Origin: Sporodiniella umbellata
Lineage: Eukaryota; Mucoromycota; Mucoromycetes; Mucorales; Rhizopodaceae
Assembly (NCBI GenBank): GCA_025677835.1
Contig: JAIXMR010000059.1
Span: 62,001-126,000 of the forward strand
Reading direction: 5' to 3'
DNA length: 64,000 nucleotides
The translations under genes and the position numbers were made by a program. Positions 44,665-57,950 of this stretch are shown here, piece by piece (the first letter of the stretch is position 1; the number at the start of each line of letters is the position of its first letter). Below the pieces are notes generated by a model, which saw only the letters and a program-made list of their open reading frames with translations, had not been told where the DNA came from and ran no database searches.

Positions 44665-46150
44665 TTAATCTTTATGAAGATGTTCCAATTCACTAGCTTT
44701 CTTGTTCTTGGGCAGACCGCCTCCAGGCTGGTTCCAAGACAAATAAGACTCGTCACCCAATTTCCTGAAAGACCTTAGTTAGCAATTTTTGTGATATGAA
44801 CTTTTTTTTTGTACCTTGGTTTTATTAGCTGTCTTAAACTAAAAAGAATACCAATAAAGATACAAATAGCACCAATTGCTATATAGGCAATTCCAAGATA
44901 TGGATTGCGACCACCTAGGGGTGTTGTGGTTGATAGCACTAGCCATTTGGTCCCACCGTATTGTAAAGTGTCAAAGTCTGAGGTCAAAAAGCAAAACACG
45001 ATTGTCAAACACATACATTATTTTTAAAAAAAAGAAGCAAAGCCTTACTCATATCTAATGTCACTCTCCATCGTCCAGCGGTTAAATCCGAGTTGTCGTT
45101 TCTCCCCCAAATTTTTCTGAAATCTGGTAGTGCTGCGACGTGCATCCAGACCATAAAGTGTTCGTCCTGGGTCAAGTTAGGTGGTGGATATTCAGGGGTG
45201 TATGAGCTGTTTGGGTAGCGTTTGCTCCAATTAGGTGGCGGTACAACGTCTGCAATTGAGTATTCTGTTGCTGCATACTTTCGTTTGTCAGATGGCCAAG
45301 CAATGTTTTGAGAGCTCATGTTGTAGGTCACAGAGGGATCACCAATCGACGTGAAATTGGAAACCGTATCTACATTATTTGATTAACAAACGCTGCTTAT
45401 CAAAATGATATTATACCATTGAACATAGAGTTGGCAATCAGCCCGCAAGGGTAAATCACTTTTCCTGTGTTGGATGAAGCAAGCGGGTCGCAATTAGTAT
45501 GGAGCGTATTGGATGCCACGCGTTTTCCTAGCAATTGATCGGGGTCATAGTTCTTTATGTACTGGCGATGGTTTTGATAAAAGTTCGTCAGACGATAATA
45601 CATATAGATAGGTCCCCTCATGGTTGTAGGTACAGTAAAGTCAAGGGTGCAGCGGGGAATAGACAATTGATTCGGATTTCCCCAATTAGAATACAAAAAC
45701 GAAGTCTCATTTGAGTAATGATATGCGGGCGGTTCAATATCTATTTGTTTTACAGAGCTGTTTGAAAGTTGGTATTTGTATAGCTCAGGAACCATATACA
45801 CAGGAGTGTCGTATTGTTGACAGTAGGAATAATTTATCATAATTTCATCAACCTAAATACTGTATATAAATTTATAAACTTCTTATATGTGTTTGTCTCT
45901 ATACCTTATTGTTAGACCAGTAAAGGAGGCCACCTATGGGACAAAAGATTATACCAACAATGAAAATTGCTGGCAAAAAAGTTCGAGGAATCATAACTGG
46001 CTGCCAAGCTGGTAGTTTTTGTTGCTGGAATGGCCCATCTATATTTGGTTTTAGGTAATCTCGCTTCCTTTGTAACTAAATTTTACCGCGAGGCCTTCGA
46101 CTCTTTTTTTTCTCCTCTTCTTGCTGTTCATTGTTTTCCTCCTTTGTCAT
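44665..46150 (-). CDS. CDC50: CDC50/Lem3 family flippase beta-subunit, 405 aa
   Basis: Six exons: 46150-46087, 46038-45905, 45852-45417, 45369-45049, 44977-44815, 44764-44665. A basic N-terminus ([20 protein letters not shown]) is followed by TM1 ([20 protein letters not shown]). A long lumenal domain follows with [44 protein letters not shown] and the NxS/T sites expected of Cdc50. TM2 is [20 protein letters not shown]. The family chaperones and activates P4-ATPase phospholipid flippases. The length and both membrane segments are as expected. It lies 87 bases upstream of ATG27 on the same strand. Confidence 0.95.
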
Positions 46151-47524
46151 ATTTTGAAATTTAGAACTTTAAGAAATAAAGTAATATAGTAAAAAAGCTT
46201 AAAAAAAAAGTTTCATAGCGGAAAATAAAAGTAAGGGTCCTACTGTCGCTATGATCGGCATATTCCTTTCCGTGAATTCATTAGCAAATAGCAAAGCAAG
46301 AAAGTCCGCCGCAAAAATACAGCCTGCTTTCAAGTACAATAAAAGCCTCAATAGTAACCCATAAAAAGTTCAAACAGGTAAGTTTGTAACCGCTTTTATA
46401 ATCTAAGCCCTGACAGAAGATTTTGTTCATTTCGTTTAAACAATAATCAATATTAAAGTTCAAGGCGAGTCTTGATCAAATAGATAAAGAAAAGTTACAT
46501 TTCAGGTTGTCAAAGGCAATTGGATGTATTTTCACAAGACTAACAGAGCTGACATACTCAGTAAGTAATTGACTACTAAGCACTTGTTTTAGGGCTGTGT
46601 TAAAAATAAATGAGAATAGCTATACAATATGATATGAAGCTAGTGACCAAAAGATTACAATGTCGAAATAAATGAAACCAGTATGCTCTATTAAAGGATC
46701 CTATTATATAATGAACGAACCGTTCACTTTTTTCTTTTAAAAAAAGCCAATGTTTTTCATTTAAGGATTCATTTTAGCTTAGCTTTGTCAAAATTTAAGT
46801 TGTTTGGTTATGCGTTAAATTTTTGTTTCAAAAACACTTTTAGTAACGGTCATAAAAGCTTTTTCAATGCCAACAACCAGATTCTTTATTCTTGTCAATG
46901 CCGAGGCATTTCAGTTTTTTTTTTTTAACTTTTAAGGACCATAATAGTACCGCTTAAATCTAAAGGCCTTAGTTTCAAAGTAGTTGTTTCTAGTTTCGTG
47001 TGATTTTCCCTCAAGCTAAAGACACACTGCAGGGACAAAGTAATATAAAATACTACTGAAACGTATCAAGCAGTAAAATGGCTGATTAAAACTGATCTAA
47101 TATAAGGTCTGAAGTAAACAATGCTTAGCTGTAGTAGTCTACACTTGGATGTAGTCATGATGATACAATCGTCAGGAGCTTTTTAGAAATGTTACTATCA
47201 ACAGAAACCGACAAAAGACTTAAAATAAGAAATTTCAAATCTGTGAGGCCTGTTATAAACCGTCCAATGAATGCATAACATTAAAATCCAAATAGCTGAT
47301 TAAGATAGAAAAGTACTGAAAAAGGCGAACTCTACTAAAATTTCGAGTCACCGCTGGCAGATTCTTTAAAAAAAACATTCGAACTTTAATGTTGAACCTC
47401 CGCGGCAAATTCAGGAAAGTTTTCTTTTTCCTTTGCATTGCACCTACAAAAAAAGGGACAATAAATCAAGCAGCAGCGAACAAACAAAAACACAAGAAAA
47501 AAGGCGCAAAGATACTTAAATAGA
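46151..47524. other. Intergenic region, about 1.4 kb
   Basis: Divergent interval between CDC50 (-) and SIN3 (+). AT-rich with small A/T tracts. Short minus-strand ORFs (46281-46463, 47253-47574) show no motif and were not called. Confidence 0.5.
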
Positions 47525-50500
47525 ATGTCTACCGATCCGCCATCTCCATCAAGGTAACAAAGATGGTCAAGCAAAACATTCTCATATTTAGCATGGCGTG
47601 TTTAGACCTCTAGGCTCCTTAGAAAAAAGCTCTGGAAGCAGTAGTCCGAACCGAATTTACACAAATACTTACAATGCTTCCACACCATCGTTTTCAGAAA
47701 ACAATTCTTTTTCACGAACACAATCTGATTCATACCATATACCTCCCTTTTCTTCTAATGGTAACAATAATTTCAATAATCGGCAACCCTCAAACAATTC
47801 CGGCTATCGACCATTGAACGTTAAGGACGCATTAAGTTATTTGGATCAAGTGAAAGTAAAGTTTTCAGATCAGCCCGAAGTTTACAACAGATTTTTGGAT
47901 ATTATGAAGGAGTTCAAAAGTCAAGCGTAAGCTTTGCTTTGCCTGCACATACAGCAATTAATACTTCTATCTGTGTAGTATTGATACACCTGGTGTTATT
48001 GAGAGAGTATCTGCACTGTTTCGTGGAAACCCTACTTTGATTTCTGGATTTAACACTTTTTTGCCACCAGGTTACTGTATCGAGTGTTCCATCGATGACC
48101 ATTCCAGAGATGTAATTAAAGTAACTACACCTAGCGGGACAACAACAACTAGTACAAACAACGGCGATTCCAACCTTTGCTTTCAGAGCGATACCACCTC
48201 GTTTTCATCTCAACAACAACAGCAACAGGTAATTGATGAAGCTTCGCGACGTCCGCCCATAGAATTCAACCATGCTATTAATTACGTCAACAAAATCAAG
48301 AATCAATTTTCACACGATCCGGAAATTTACAAACAATTCTTGGAAATACTTCAGACCTACCAGAAAGATCAAAGGCCTATTAGCGAAGTATATAACCAAG
48401 TTTATGTTCTTTTCAATGGAGCTACTGATTTATTGGCCGAGTTTAAGCAGTTCCTGCCAGATATGACAGCCACCAAAAAACCTCCGCCAACTAACAAGCG
48501 GCGAGGACTGACACATTCGCCTAAACAAAAGAGAAGTAAGACAAGTCATAGTCATCTGTCCGACATTCGATCAAGTTCGTATTATAACGAGCCTATTGTC
48601 TCTGCCGAGGAAACCGAATTCTTTGAAAAAGTCCGAAAATATATTGGAAACAAGACAACATATTACAGCTTTCTCAAAGTGCTTAACTTATTTTGCCAGC
48701 AAATCTTGGACCAAAATGGATTAATTGAGCGATGCGAAAGCTTTTTAGGGGGAAACAAAGACTTGTTTCTTCAACTTAAAACTATGATAGGCTATCGAGC
48801 ACAAGACAAAGTGATTGAAAACATACCTGCTACAAACCGAAAGCTTGATCTTCATACTTATGTAGAATACGGACCAAGCTATCGTTCTGTACCTGAAAAC
48901 GTAATCGATATTTTACATAGCTAGTCTTTATACTAATTTTTTTTTCTCCTTCTACCATAGTGGAAAGATCAGCAAAAATGCTCTGGAAGAGACGATCTTT
49001 GTAAACAAGTACTAAACGACGAGTACGTATCTCATCCAACATGGGCTAGCGAAGATGGGGGCTTTGTAGCATCTAAAAAGAATATTTTTGAAGAGTCTCT
49101 TCACCGAGTAGAGGAGGAAAGGTAAACAATAGATATCAGAGCAGGCTATAGCTAACTGTCTAAATAGATATGACTATGACATGAATATAGAAGCCAATTT
49201 GAACACTATATCTTTATTGGAGCCAATATCGAAACGTATACAATCTATGCCGGATGAAGAGAAGGAGAGCTTCGAACTTCCTGTTGGATTAGGTGGCCCC
49301 TCAAAGACAATCTATCAGCGCATAATTAAAAAAATTTATGGGAAGGAACAAGGCGCGGAAGTGATTGAGATACTGCATAGCCAACCTTTACAGACAGTCC
49401 CTATAGTTTTGAAAAGACTTCGACAAAAAGATGAAGAATGGCGAAAATCCCAGGTATAAGAAAAACATGAAAGGATGATTATGTAAAAACAAAATAAAAT
49501 AATGGTATCTATAGCGTGAATGGAACAAAGTATGGCGAGAGATAGAAATCAAAAACTATTACAAGTCTTTGGACTACCAAGGTGTCAACTTCAAGAACAG
49601 CGATCGTAAATCTATGTCTGTAAAGGCACTGGTGACTGAAATTGAAGCTATACGCTTGGACCAAGAACAAGAATCTAGTCATAAACCTCAGTTTGTATTT
49701 GAATTCAAAGACAAAGCGCTGTTTGGCGATGTTACACGCATTTTGTATAGCTACTTTGAAAGACAAACAGTGTATGGTGTTTCTGACTGCGAAGCAATGA
49801 AATCGTTTATTGAAACTTTTTTGCCCGTATTTTTTGATGTGGCCGATGTTTTACCTAAAAAAGAAGAAAAATTCATGGAAGAAGAGGAAATAGATGATGC
49901 AGACGATGACGATGATATGAGTGAGGAGCCGTTCACAAGAGAACAAGAAAGCGAGATAACAGATTTTCCTATTGTGGACTACATGAATGTAGATAACCCT
50001 GATCCTCCATCTATAATGACAATACATAAGCTATACACACTCTTTGGAAACACAACGTTTTATTGCTTTTTTCGTTTGTTTCAAATGGCATATAGTCGTC
50101 TAGAGAAGATGAAAGAGCTCGATAAACAACCTAAACTGGAGTCAACTAAAGATAAAGGTTTAAGCAAGATGGTCTTTGGCTTAGGGACCAATGGCAAAAT
50201 GCTTCAACATTGTAAGTCCCAAACTCGCTTGGTTATTAACCGTTTTAACCTTTTCTTAAAAAAAAAAAGTACAATTGAATTTTGAGGGAGGACACTACAA
50301 ACTGTTATTAAGATTGATTGAATATTTCTTTGACGATGAGTTGGACCAGCAAACTTTTGAAGAATGTACGCGTTATATTTTTGGAACAACGGCTTATACC
50401 GTTTTCAGTATTGACAAGTTAGCCCAGTCTTTAATTCGCCAGGTAAAACAATAACGACTTGTCGAGCTGTAGTTTTCTAACGATTTATATCCAGACATAC

Positions 50501-51022
50501 AACATTATAGCTGACTCTAAGGCCCAAAAGCTATTGTCCTTATTTAAGCAGTACCATGAGTACAAAACGCACACAGAAAAACTGACATGTGCATACAGAC
50601 TGCAAGCTACAGAAGCACTGGAAGAAGACGATGATGTTTACAATATAGCGTTCAGTCCTACAAAACGAACATTATCGATTCAGCTTCTTGGGCTAGGTAG
50701 CGAGCCATTCAAAATACAAAGTGAGGACGAATACAATAAATACGTTGGGAGCTATATCGATTGGGAACGTGAAACGATAGGGATAGATAGGGGCTTAGTT
50801 CATCTTCCTTTTTTAAAAAAAAGCATTTGTTCTCCTACGCCACATCCCCTATATCAACTATCCTCAAATATACAATACAAGATCTGTCGTAATACATATC
50901 GTTTATTCTATGTAATAGGAACTGAAGATAAGCTTATATCGGCAAAAGAGAAAAAACCAACGAACGAAGCACAGAGCAAAAACAGACGATTTCAGTTGTG
51001 GTTAGCAAATAAAAGTAATTGA
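47525..51022 (+). CDS. SIN3: Transcriptional corepressor Sin3, 1038 aa
   Basis: Exons: 47525-47553, 47606-47926, 47979-48900, 48961-49121, 49168-49453, 49515-50211, 50270-50442, 50495-51022 (3117 nt). The 29-nt first exon supplies the ATG; the next frame otherwise begins without one. PAH1 (about 80-145: [37 protein letters not shown]), PAH2 (about 209-275: [20 protein letters not shown]) and PAH3 (about 325-390) are followed by the HDAC-interacting region ([20 protein letters not shown], then [20 protein letters not shown]). The C-terminal Sin3a domain has [20 protein letters not shown]. It scaffolds the Rpd3/HDAC complex. It is shorter than the yeast protein (1536 aa); a fourth PAH is not obvious. 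Confidence 0.96.
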
Positions 51023-51240
51023 AAAACTCATGTAGATAGAAAATCAGTATTAGTTTGTAAGGACTCCGAAATATTACACCCTCTTAAGAAATATTATTTA
51101 GTAGAAAATAGTTAGAGTAAACGAAAAGGTCGTTTTCAAATTAAAAAATTTCAGTGAACACGAATTCTTTACGTGAAACATTTGATTTATTATAAGAACT
51201 TGTAACTGTTAGGCATAGCTTACATAGAATCTTACTTTTA

Positions 51241-52003
51241 TTAAAAAAACTTTATTCCCATACTATCTTGGTCTGTGCCTTTGAAAATTTGTGCGTGACC
51301 TTTTCTTGCAAGTATATTCAGGGCTTTATCTAGAATGTTGCAGTCGATCTCGTAAAATTCTTGTAGTAAATACTTTCAGTAAGTATAGCACTTTGCGTAT
51401 ATGCTGTATATGTTTACCTTGACCTTCAGCAAGTTCCCCTTGAGATATTTCATAGAAGGTAACGATTTGGTCGTTTTGTCCCGTCTCATTCACCTAAAAG
51501 GAATGTCAACTGCTTGTCAATTATTGTTAAAGAAATTACCCAATTCCATATTAAGTTGGCCCATTCCTCGGGTGTATGCCAAAATAGTAAAGCCTCAGTT
51601 TTTTTACCCTTGGCTCCTCCAACCCATTCAGCCGTACCTGTGAATAAAGTCAGAATAATCCTTTTTTCAGTGGAAGACGGTTGAAAGAAACCTTTATTCA
51701 CCATTTCTTCAACAATGTCCTGTAATGTCTCTAGAGACAGACGTCTATTTATCTTCTTGTTTTCAAAGATTTCATAGCCAGGAGATGTTGTGGCGTTGTG
51801 GAGCTCTAGTTTAAATATACGCTCATGCCGAGCAAAGTTTAGTATAAGCGTCTCCCATTCAGCTGCCTGACTTTTCCAAGTAGAGTCGGTTACTTGACGA
51901 CTATACTTTTAAACGTTAGACTTGTCAAACAGCGTTGGAGGTTTGCTTTTTACGTGAAAAATGGAGGGAAATTGTAAAGCGAAGGAAGTTCAAAGCTGCT
52001 CAT
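51241..52003 (-). CDS. VPS25: ESCRT-II subunit Vps25, 201 aa
   Basis: Four exons: 52003-51954, 51900-51540, 51493-51418, 51359-51241. The N-terminal LPSLYNFPPFFTRQV segment contains the PPF motif that contacts Vps22. Two winged-helix domains follow (WKSQAAEWETLILNFARHER, TLQDIVEEMVNKGFFQPSST, WHTPEEWANLIWNWVNETGQ). The end is ALNILARKGHAQIFKG plus GIKFF, the region that binds Vps20. ESCRT-II acts in endosomal cargo sorting into multivesicular bodies. The length matches the yeast protein (202 aa). It is divergent from the Rex1-type gene with only 56 bases between start codons. Confidence 0.95.
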
Positions 52004-52059
52004 TATAAAATAGGAGAAGCAAAAAAAGGAATATAGCTTTTTATTCCCTTTTTCTGTGA
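52004..52059. promoter_or_regulatory. 56-bp divergent promoter, VPS25/REX1-like
   Basis: Start codons of VPS25 (minus, 52003) and the exonuclease gene (plus, 52060) are separated by 56 bases, mostly A- or T-rich. The core promoters must be shared or extend into the neighbouring coding sequence. Confidence 0.6.
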
Positions 52060-54134
52060 ATGAGTGAGCTTTCAGAAACGATAAATAACAGAAAACGCAA
52101 AGAAGGCGAAAAGATGGAAAACAAAGGTTGTTTCAGTTTGTTTGCTTGAAAACGAAATCGTTGTCTTTGATCCAGAAGAGAAAGGAAGCTAATTTTTGGA
52201 TTAGATCTTAAAAAGCTGAAAGCGTCCAAAGCCAAAAAATATTTGGGTAAAGCACGTGCTCTAGGCATGGCCCACGAAATCCAAGATGATCGCTTGGTAA
52301 AATCTTTCTTCTCTGATATCCTTTGTGTTAACCTGTGTTATAGATTATTTATCCAAAGTTTCTTCTAAAGCCTGTCAAAAGACATGCCTCAATAAAAGAT
52401 GTTCGCAAACTGCTATTCGCTGCTCTCAAAATGGGCAAACCAACTCCTTATGCTGAAACTCCCGATTTCTTAGGTGTTCAGCCCATACAGAAAGTCATTT
52501 ATCTTGATGTGCCAATCTTTGATCCTCATGCCATGAATCTTCCTGTTGAATCGTACTGGGTTTCGAGAGAAAATACTCCAGAAATCTATGAAAAAATAAT
52601 GTCCAGTCCCTTGGAAAAATATTTGGATAAAAACGATACAGTAACTAGTTTTATGAGTATTGTTGGTTTCGATCAATACAAAAAAGTAAATGATCGCTTT
52701 ATGGATTTGCTTGAAGTGCCTTTGAGTAAAGCAGAGATCAATAAGAAACGTCAAGTGGAAGAAATGGAGCGAAGCGAGTTATCCATCCCTCCTGAAAAGC
52801 TTATCGCTACACTAGAAGAACTTAAGATGGAGGACTTTCCTATACATTCTACATTAGAGTCTAATAGTGTGCTCGAATATGGCTGGGTAGAAACATTGCC
52901 AGGAAATAGAGAAGGTGTTAGAAGACTTGTTGCTTTGGATTGTGAAATGGTATTGTACAATGATTATCTGTATGTTTTTACCAACAGAAAATTTTAGTGC
53001 AAAACTGTAAATGGATATGCAATTACCAGGGTTGCTTTGATAGATAGAAGTATGTCGGACAGCCTTCCTTTGTATAAAAAAGACAGCAGACTGACATATA
53101 CAATTAGATCACAAAATCCTTGTCAATGAGTTTGTAAAACCTTCTGAAGAAATCACTGACTATGTCACACATATAAGCGGTGTAAGCGAAAACTCACTGG
53201 AAGGGATTACTACGAGTCTATCAGATATACAGCAAAAACTTCTGAGGCTTATTGATGGCGACGTTATTCTTGTAGGGCACGGCCTCGTAAACGATTTAAA
53301 ATGCTTAAAGATGAAGCACCCATATATCATAGATACTTCTCTCATCTATCACCATACAAATGGACCCCCCTATAGGCCAGCTTTAAGAGATTTAGCAACA
53401 CGTTACTTAAAGCGTACAATTCAGACTAAAACAGAAAACGGTCATGATCCTTGCGAAGACGCCATTGCCAGTTTAGAGTTGCTAGAGCGTAAACTTAGAT
53501 TTGGAATCAACTATGGCTGTGCAGGCTTATTACGAGCTGAGACCCTTTTGACTCATTTGCAACGTCAAGAAAAAAAGGCAGCTGTAGTTACATGTAATGC
53601 ACCCATCAGTGTGGCAATGGAGCACATGCTTGTTGAGAATTTAGGAAAAAATTATTTCCCAGAAAATACAGATAAAGAGGCCTGTCAAAAGATTATTGAT
53701 CTACATCCCTCAAATGAACTTCTATTTTCTCGACTTGATTTAGCTCAACCTACAGAGGAAGAGAGACAGGCAGAGTTCAGTTTTTTGTTCGAAAAGATAT
53801 ATGCAAACGCGGAACCGCAAACCGTGTTTTGCTTGGCTACTGGATATAGAAACAATTCAGAAAGAGACGCGTAAAAACAGTCGACAGCAGATGTCTATTT
53901 CAATATATTAACTGCTTTTACTTTAGATTGAGAGAAAAACGGACTTGGTACAAGAAAAACTTGAAAAAGTTAGGACTAGATAATATCCCCATAGAAGAAC
54001 GGTGGACTCAAGATGAAGAACTTATGCTGGATCAAGTCATAGATAAAACACGCTGCGGTCTTGTATTTATCATTGTCAAAAATCCCGTTTCGGACTATAG
54101 TGATCCTTTGCAACCCAATAAAAATGACAATTGA
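52060..54134 (+). CDS. REX1: Rex1/REXO5-type RNA 3'-5' exonuclease (DEDDh), 595 aa
   Basis: Exons: 52060-52126, 52205-52296, 52344-52949, 52998-53049, 53108-53870, 53927-54134 (1788 nt). The catalytic domain starts with LVALDCEM (DED motif, residues about 248-255), then KILVNEFVKPSEEITDYV, LVGHGLVNDLKCLKM, DTSLIYHHTNG and HDPCEDAIASLEL (catalytic His/Asp). The N-terminal region (KPVKRHASIKDVRKLLF.. and DVPIFDPHAMNLPVESYW) resembles Rex1/NEF-sp proteins. They trim 5S rRNA, tRNA and other precursor RNAs in the nucleus. The first intron uses an unusual GTTGTT donor at 52127; exon 1 is therefore less certain than the rest. Confidence 0.85.
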
Positions 54135-55435
54135 GTCAAACAGTCGTTTGTAAAGTTGGTGTTTACACTTTGACTTTTAAATTTTGCAATTTGAAGGCTG
54201 AATAGGTTCACTTTGTAGTTGTTGCATATACATTTACGCCAAACAGTAACTTTTTGACGTCTACTTGTGTATTCCGATTATATCCACAAAAAGCCGCATT
54301 AAATGAAGTAGTAGACAAAACTCTTCCAGTCTCAGGCTTTGGCTTGATTTATGAGTGTAAAAATTAGCCTCCTGGCCGCCCCTTTTTGGAAACTCTTTCT
54401 TTTTTTTTTTCCTAGTTTGCTAACAAAGCTTACCTTATAGAGCAAATCAGGGGATATAAAGACTCTACATTATCTCACTACTATCTTCATTCTTATTTAT
54501 AACAACTACTCACTCTGCTTCTAGCAAAATAAAGAAATATTATGCTAGTGTTGTACCTCCAGGTTCAGAATAATGTAAAATAAAAAGATTGGAAAGTGTA
54601 GGAATGAGGGTACATCGTTACTCAAACAAGGATATCGTGTCGGGGATCCATTTTTTCGTTAAGCTGTGGAAACTCAAGTATACCAGATTGGAAAAAGGGT
54701 ACTTATTCTATACAAAAACAACACTTAAAGCACCTTGTATTGTTTCCAAAATAATAATAAAAAAAGAGCTTTTTAAAAATCAAAGAAACAACTGTTCGTA
54801 AATAAACTAAAAGTTGTCGGTCTTTGCTACTTTTTTTAGTACGACAACAAAACAGAAGCATTGAAGTGGTACGACGGCATAGCAGTATGATGGTATATAG
54901 TGAGTTTTGAATAGCGAGAAACTTCTTTTTTAAAAAAAAGAAAAAAAAGCTGTAGGGTACAATATGCTCTAGCGCTTCTTGACTTTTTGGAGTACAGATA
55001 GAATACATATTTAGACAGGAAGATCGTAACAACAACTACTAACAGATGCCAACATAGTATGCCCAGGTATGTATCTGTGCAATATATTTAGCAAAGTAGT
55101 GTAACAGTTACTGAACAAAGTTGTGCAGGCTTTCTTTTCACCTTTTTTGCATATCCTTCAGCTTTATAGCCATTGTATCGCAAGACCAAGTTACATTAAT
55201 ACTGGTTTCAACCCAAATAAAATTTCGTTTTCAAGCACTGAACAGAACCCTTTAGCTACTATTGAAAACATGTAAATGCATCCTAGTGTATACAAACAGA
55301 GCCAGTGTTGTTTGTGTTGCACAGACAAGATATACAACTTTTAAAAGGCTGTCTGTGTACTATCTCTTTCGACACTTCTTTTCTTTCTTTTTAACTGCAT
55401 AAATAAAACTATCACAGAATTACTTATATAGGAAT
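54135..55435. other. Intergenic region, about 1.3 kb
   Basis: Between the Rex1-type gene and the dioxygenase gene, same strand. An ORF at 54589-54801 starts without ATG and has no motif. AT-rich; no RNA gene or repeat family was recognised. Confidence 0.5.
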
Positions 55436-57950
55436 ATGCTCAACACATTGCCTAACTCTGAAGCAGTAAGTTTGAAAAAGTAAGTGTTTATGTGAATAAA
55501 AGATTTTTTCGGTAGGCTCTTCCAGCGCCTCGATTGGGCTTTTCAGACTATCTTTACTCAATTGAAAACCGTATGGACTCAAATGACTTGCTAAACCATC
55601 TGTATGCGTTAGTTGACAATCTTACAAAAGAACGAAGTAATGTTGGAACACTAGGCCATAGTCAATCCAGTCAACCTACGGGCACTGCATGGACATGGGG
55701 GGCTTTTGTCGCTAGTCTTAAAAACATTTTGCATTTAAATTCAACAAACCTCAGTGCACTAAAAGACATTCTTACACTACCTATTAATGAGCAATTAACT
55801 TTGACTAAGGCAGTTATTGAAAGGTAAAAGTAAAAAAAAAAAAAAAATAATGAAAAAATCTTAACACTTGTAAAATAGACTACTAAGCACAAAATATCCT
55901 CAAAACGATCGAAACAACACATTCGAGTCTGTCATGAATATTTTAGGTAAACTTGGTCCCAAATACCATAATCTGATCTCAGTTGTAACACAACCATTGA
56001 TTACAACTTTTTATGTAAGGAGCCACAAGCAAACAAAAAAGTACTGTCCCTGACTAATAAATTTTTGCAATTCCATTTGTATATGCAATACAGAACGATA
56101 TACCAAAACCCTATATAAATTATGTTGGGCACCAGTTCCGTACAGCAGATGGATCGGAAAACAGTCTAGTTTATCCTAACGTCGTAAGATCTTTTTTACT
56201 TCAATCAATCTATTGTTCTTACAGCATTCTATCGCAGGGTAGAGCAGGTTCTAATTATGTTAGATCTGTTACTAGTACGGCATATAACAATGAAGATCTT
56301 CCTTCAGCAAAAGAGGTTTTCCATAAACTTTTGAAGCGGCCGGATGGGACATTTGAAAAACACAAAGGCGGCATAAATATGATGCTACTTTATTTAGCTA
56401 TACTTATTACACACGATTTGTTTTATTCAGATCCTCAAAACCCCCAACGTAATATGACTACTAGCTATTTGGACTTGTGAGTAGCTCGCTTTAGCGTCAA
56501 TAAATCTAATACCATACAGGTCGCATCTTTATGGTAACAGTCGGGAACAACAACTCAGCGTTCGTCAAATGAAGGGAGGGTTACTAAAGCCAGATCAATG
56601 GTATGATAAGCGTCTGGTAATTCAACCAGCTGGTAAATATATATTTTTTTAGAAAAAAAAATTAGATTTTTAATCTCTTCAAATGTGCTAGGTGTTGCTT
56701 CACTTTTAGTTGTTTTCTCTCGCAATCATAACCATATTGCTAGAAAACTATTAGAAAATAATGAAAACAATCGGTTTTCTTACGGTCCTGGTTTTACATT
56801 AGCAACGGAAGAGGAGCAAGACGAAAAGCTCTTTCAGACTGCTCGACTTGTAAATAATGGCTGCTATGCCAATGTTATTATTCACGACTACATACGTACT
56901 ATCGTTGGTACAAACGCCTCATCTGACTTTGTTCTTGATCCTTTCGCTACACCCAGCAACCCTATTTACGGTAATGCAGTCTCTATTGAGTTCAACATAA
57001 TCTACCGTTGGCATGCAGCAATTGGTAAAGAAGATAGCGAGTGGATAGACAAAGTCATGTCTATATTAGGTCCTAGTCTAGAAAACAATACGGTAAAACA
57101 CTGCCCGGTCCCAACAATTCCCTCCTTGGAAAAAAATGAAAAAGGTGGCAAAAGCAAACTTGATTATTTAATGGAAGGATTCAACCATCACTTTGTTCAT
57201 GCTTCAGAGGAAGAGCTAGAAAAGGGGAATCCAATTGCAGGTGCTCATCGAGATGTAAAAACAGGGTACTTTCCTGATGTTGATATTATCAAAGCACTAA
57301 AGGCAGGATATTTTCAGTCTGCACATGAAATTGGGTAAATATAAAATGCAAAAGAAAGGTAAAAAGCTAAAATGGTTGTCTAATAGAAATGGACAAAGCA
57401 CACCCTCCTCCTTAGAGCACGTAGAAATTGCTGGAATCAATCAAAGTCGTGCCTTAGGGTGCTGTTATTTCAACGAATTTAGGAAGTTTGCAAATTTAAC
57501 TACTATGAAAACTTTTGAGGACTTCTCAGAGAAACCCGCTGTTCAAAAGGCCTTAAAAGAGCTGTATGGTACGCCAGATCGTGTAGAGCTCTATGTAGGA
57601 TTGATGGTTGAAAGAACAAAACAAACAGGGCTACGTTTACCATATACAATGGGTCGAGCAATTTTAAGCGACGCTGTCAATCTACTACGAAATGGTAAAC
57701 ACTTTTTTTTTAAAAAGAAAAGGAAACTAAAGACTTAAACATTCACCATTTAGACCGTATTTTGACGAATGAGCTCACTCCCAACAACTTAACTAACTGG
57801 GGATATAGATATACACTTGGAGACCCTAAATCTAATAATCGGGTATTCCCTGGCTTAATTCGCGATTTGTTTCCAGAAGCCCAAGGCACATCAGTTGAGT
57901 TTACTCAAGAAGAGCTTAAAGCAATGTTTAATGTTCCACAAAAATCTTAA
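55436..57950 (+). CDS. Linoleate diol synthase/Ppo-like heme dioxygenase without P450 domain, 687 aa
   Basis: Nine exons: 55436-55465, 55516-55823, 55879-56014, 56094-56183, 56238-56476, 56520-56632, 56692-57334, 57387-57694, 57754-57950 (2064 nt). Animal-heme-peroxidase-type dioxygenase domain: distal His in LAILITHDLFYSDPQNPQRN, the LSHLYGNSREQQLSVR segment, and the catalytic Tyr and proximal His in VSIEFNIIYRWHAAIG, then FNEFRKFANLTTMKTFEDF near residue 555. In Ppo/LDS enzymes this half converts oleate or linoleate to 8R-hydroperoxides that act as oxylipin hormones. The usual C-terminal P450-like isomerase half (about 400 aa more) is missing; the coding sequence ends with a stop shortly after the dioxygenase fold. 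Activity as a fatty-acid dioxygenase is inferred. Confidence 0.88.

Noticed and set aside
54589..54801. 70-aa ORF downstream of the Rex1-type gene
   Set aside because: Non-ATG start, no motif, Lys/Ile-rich chance composition.
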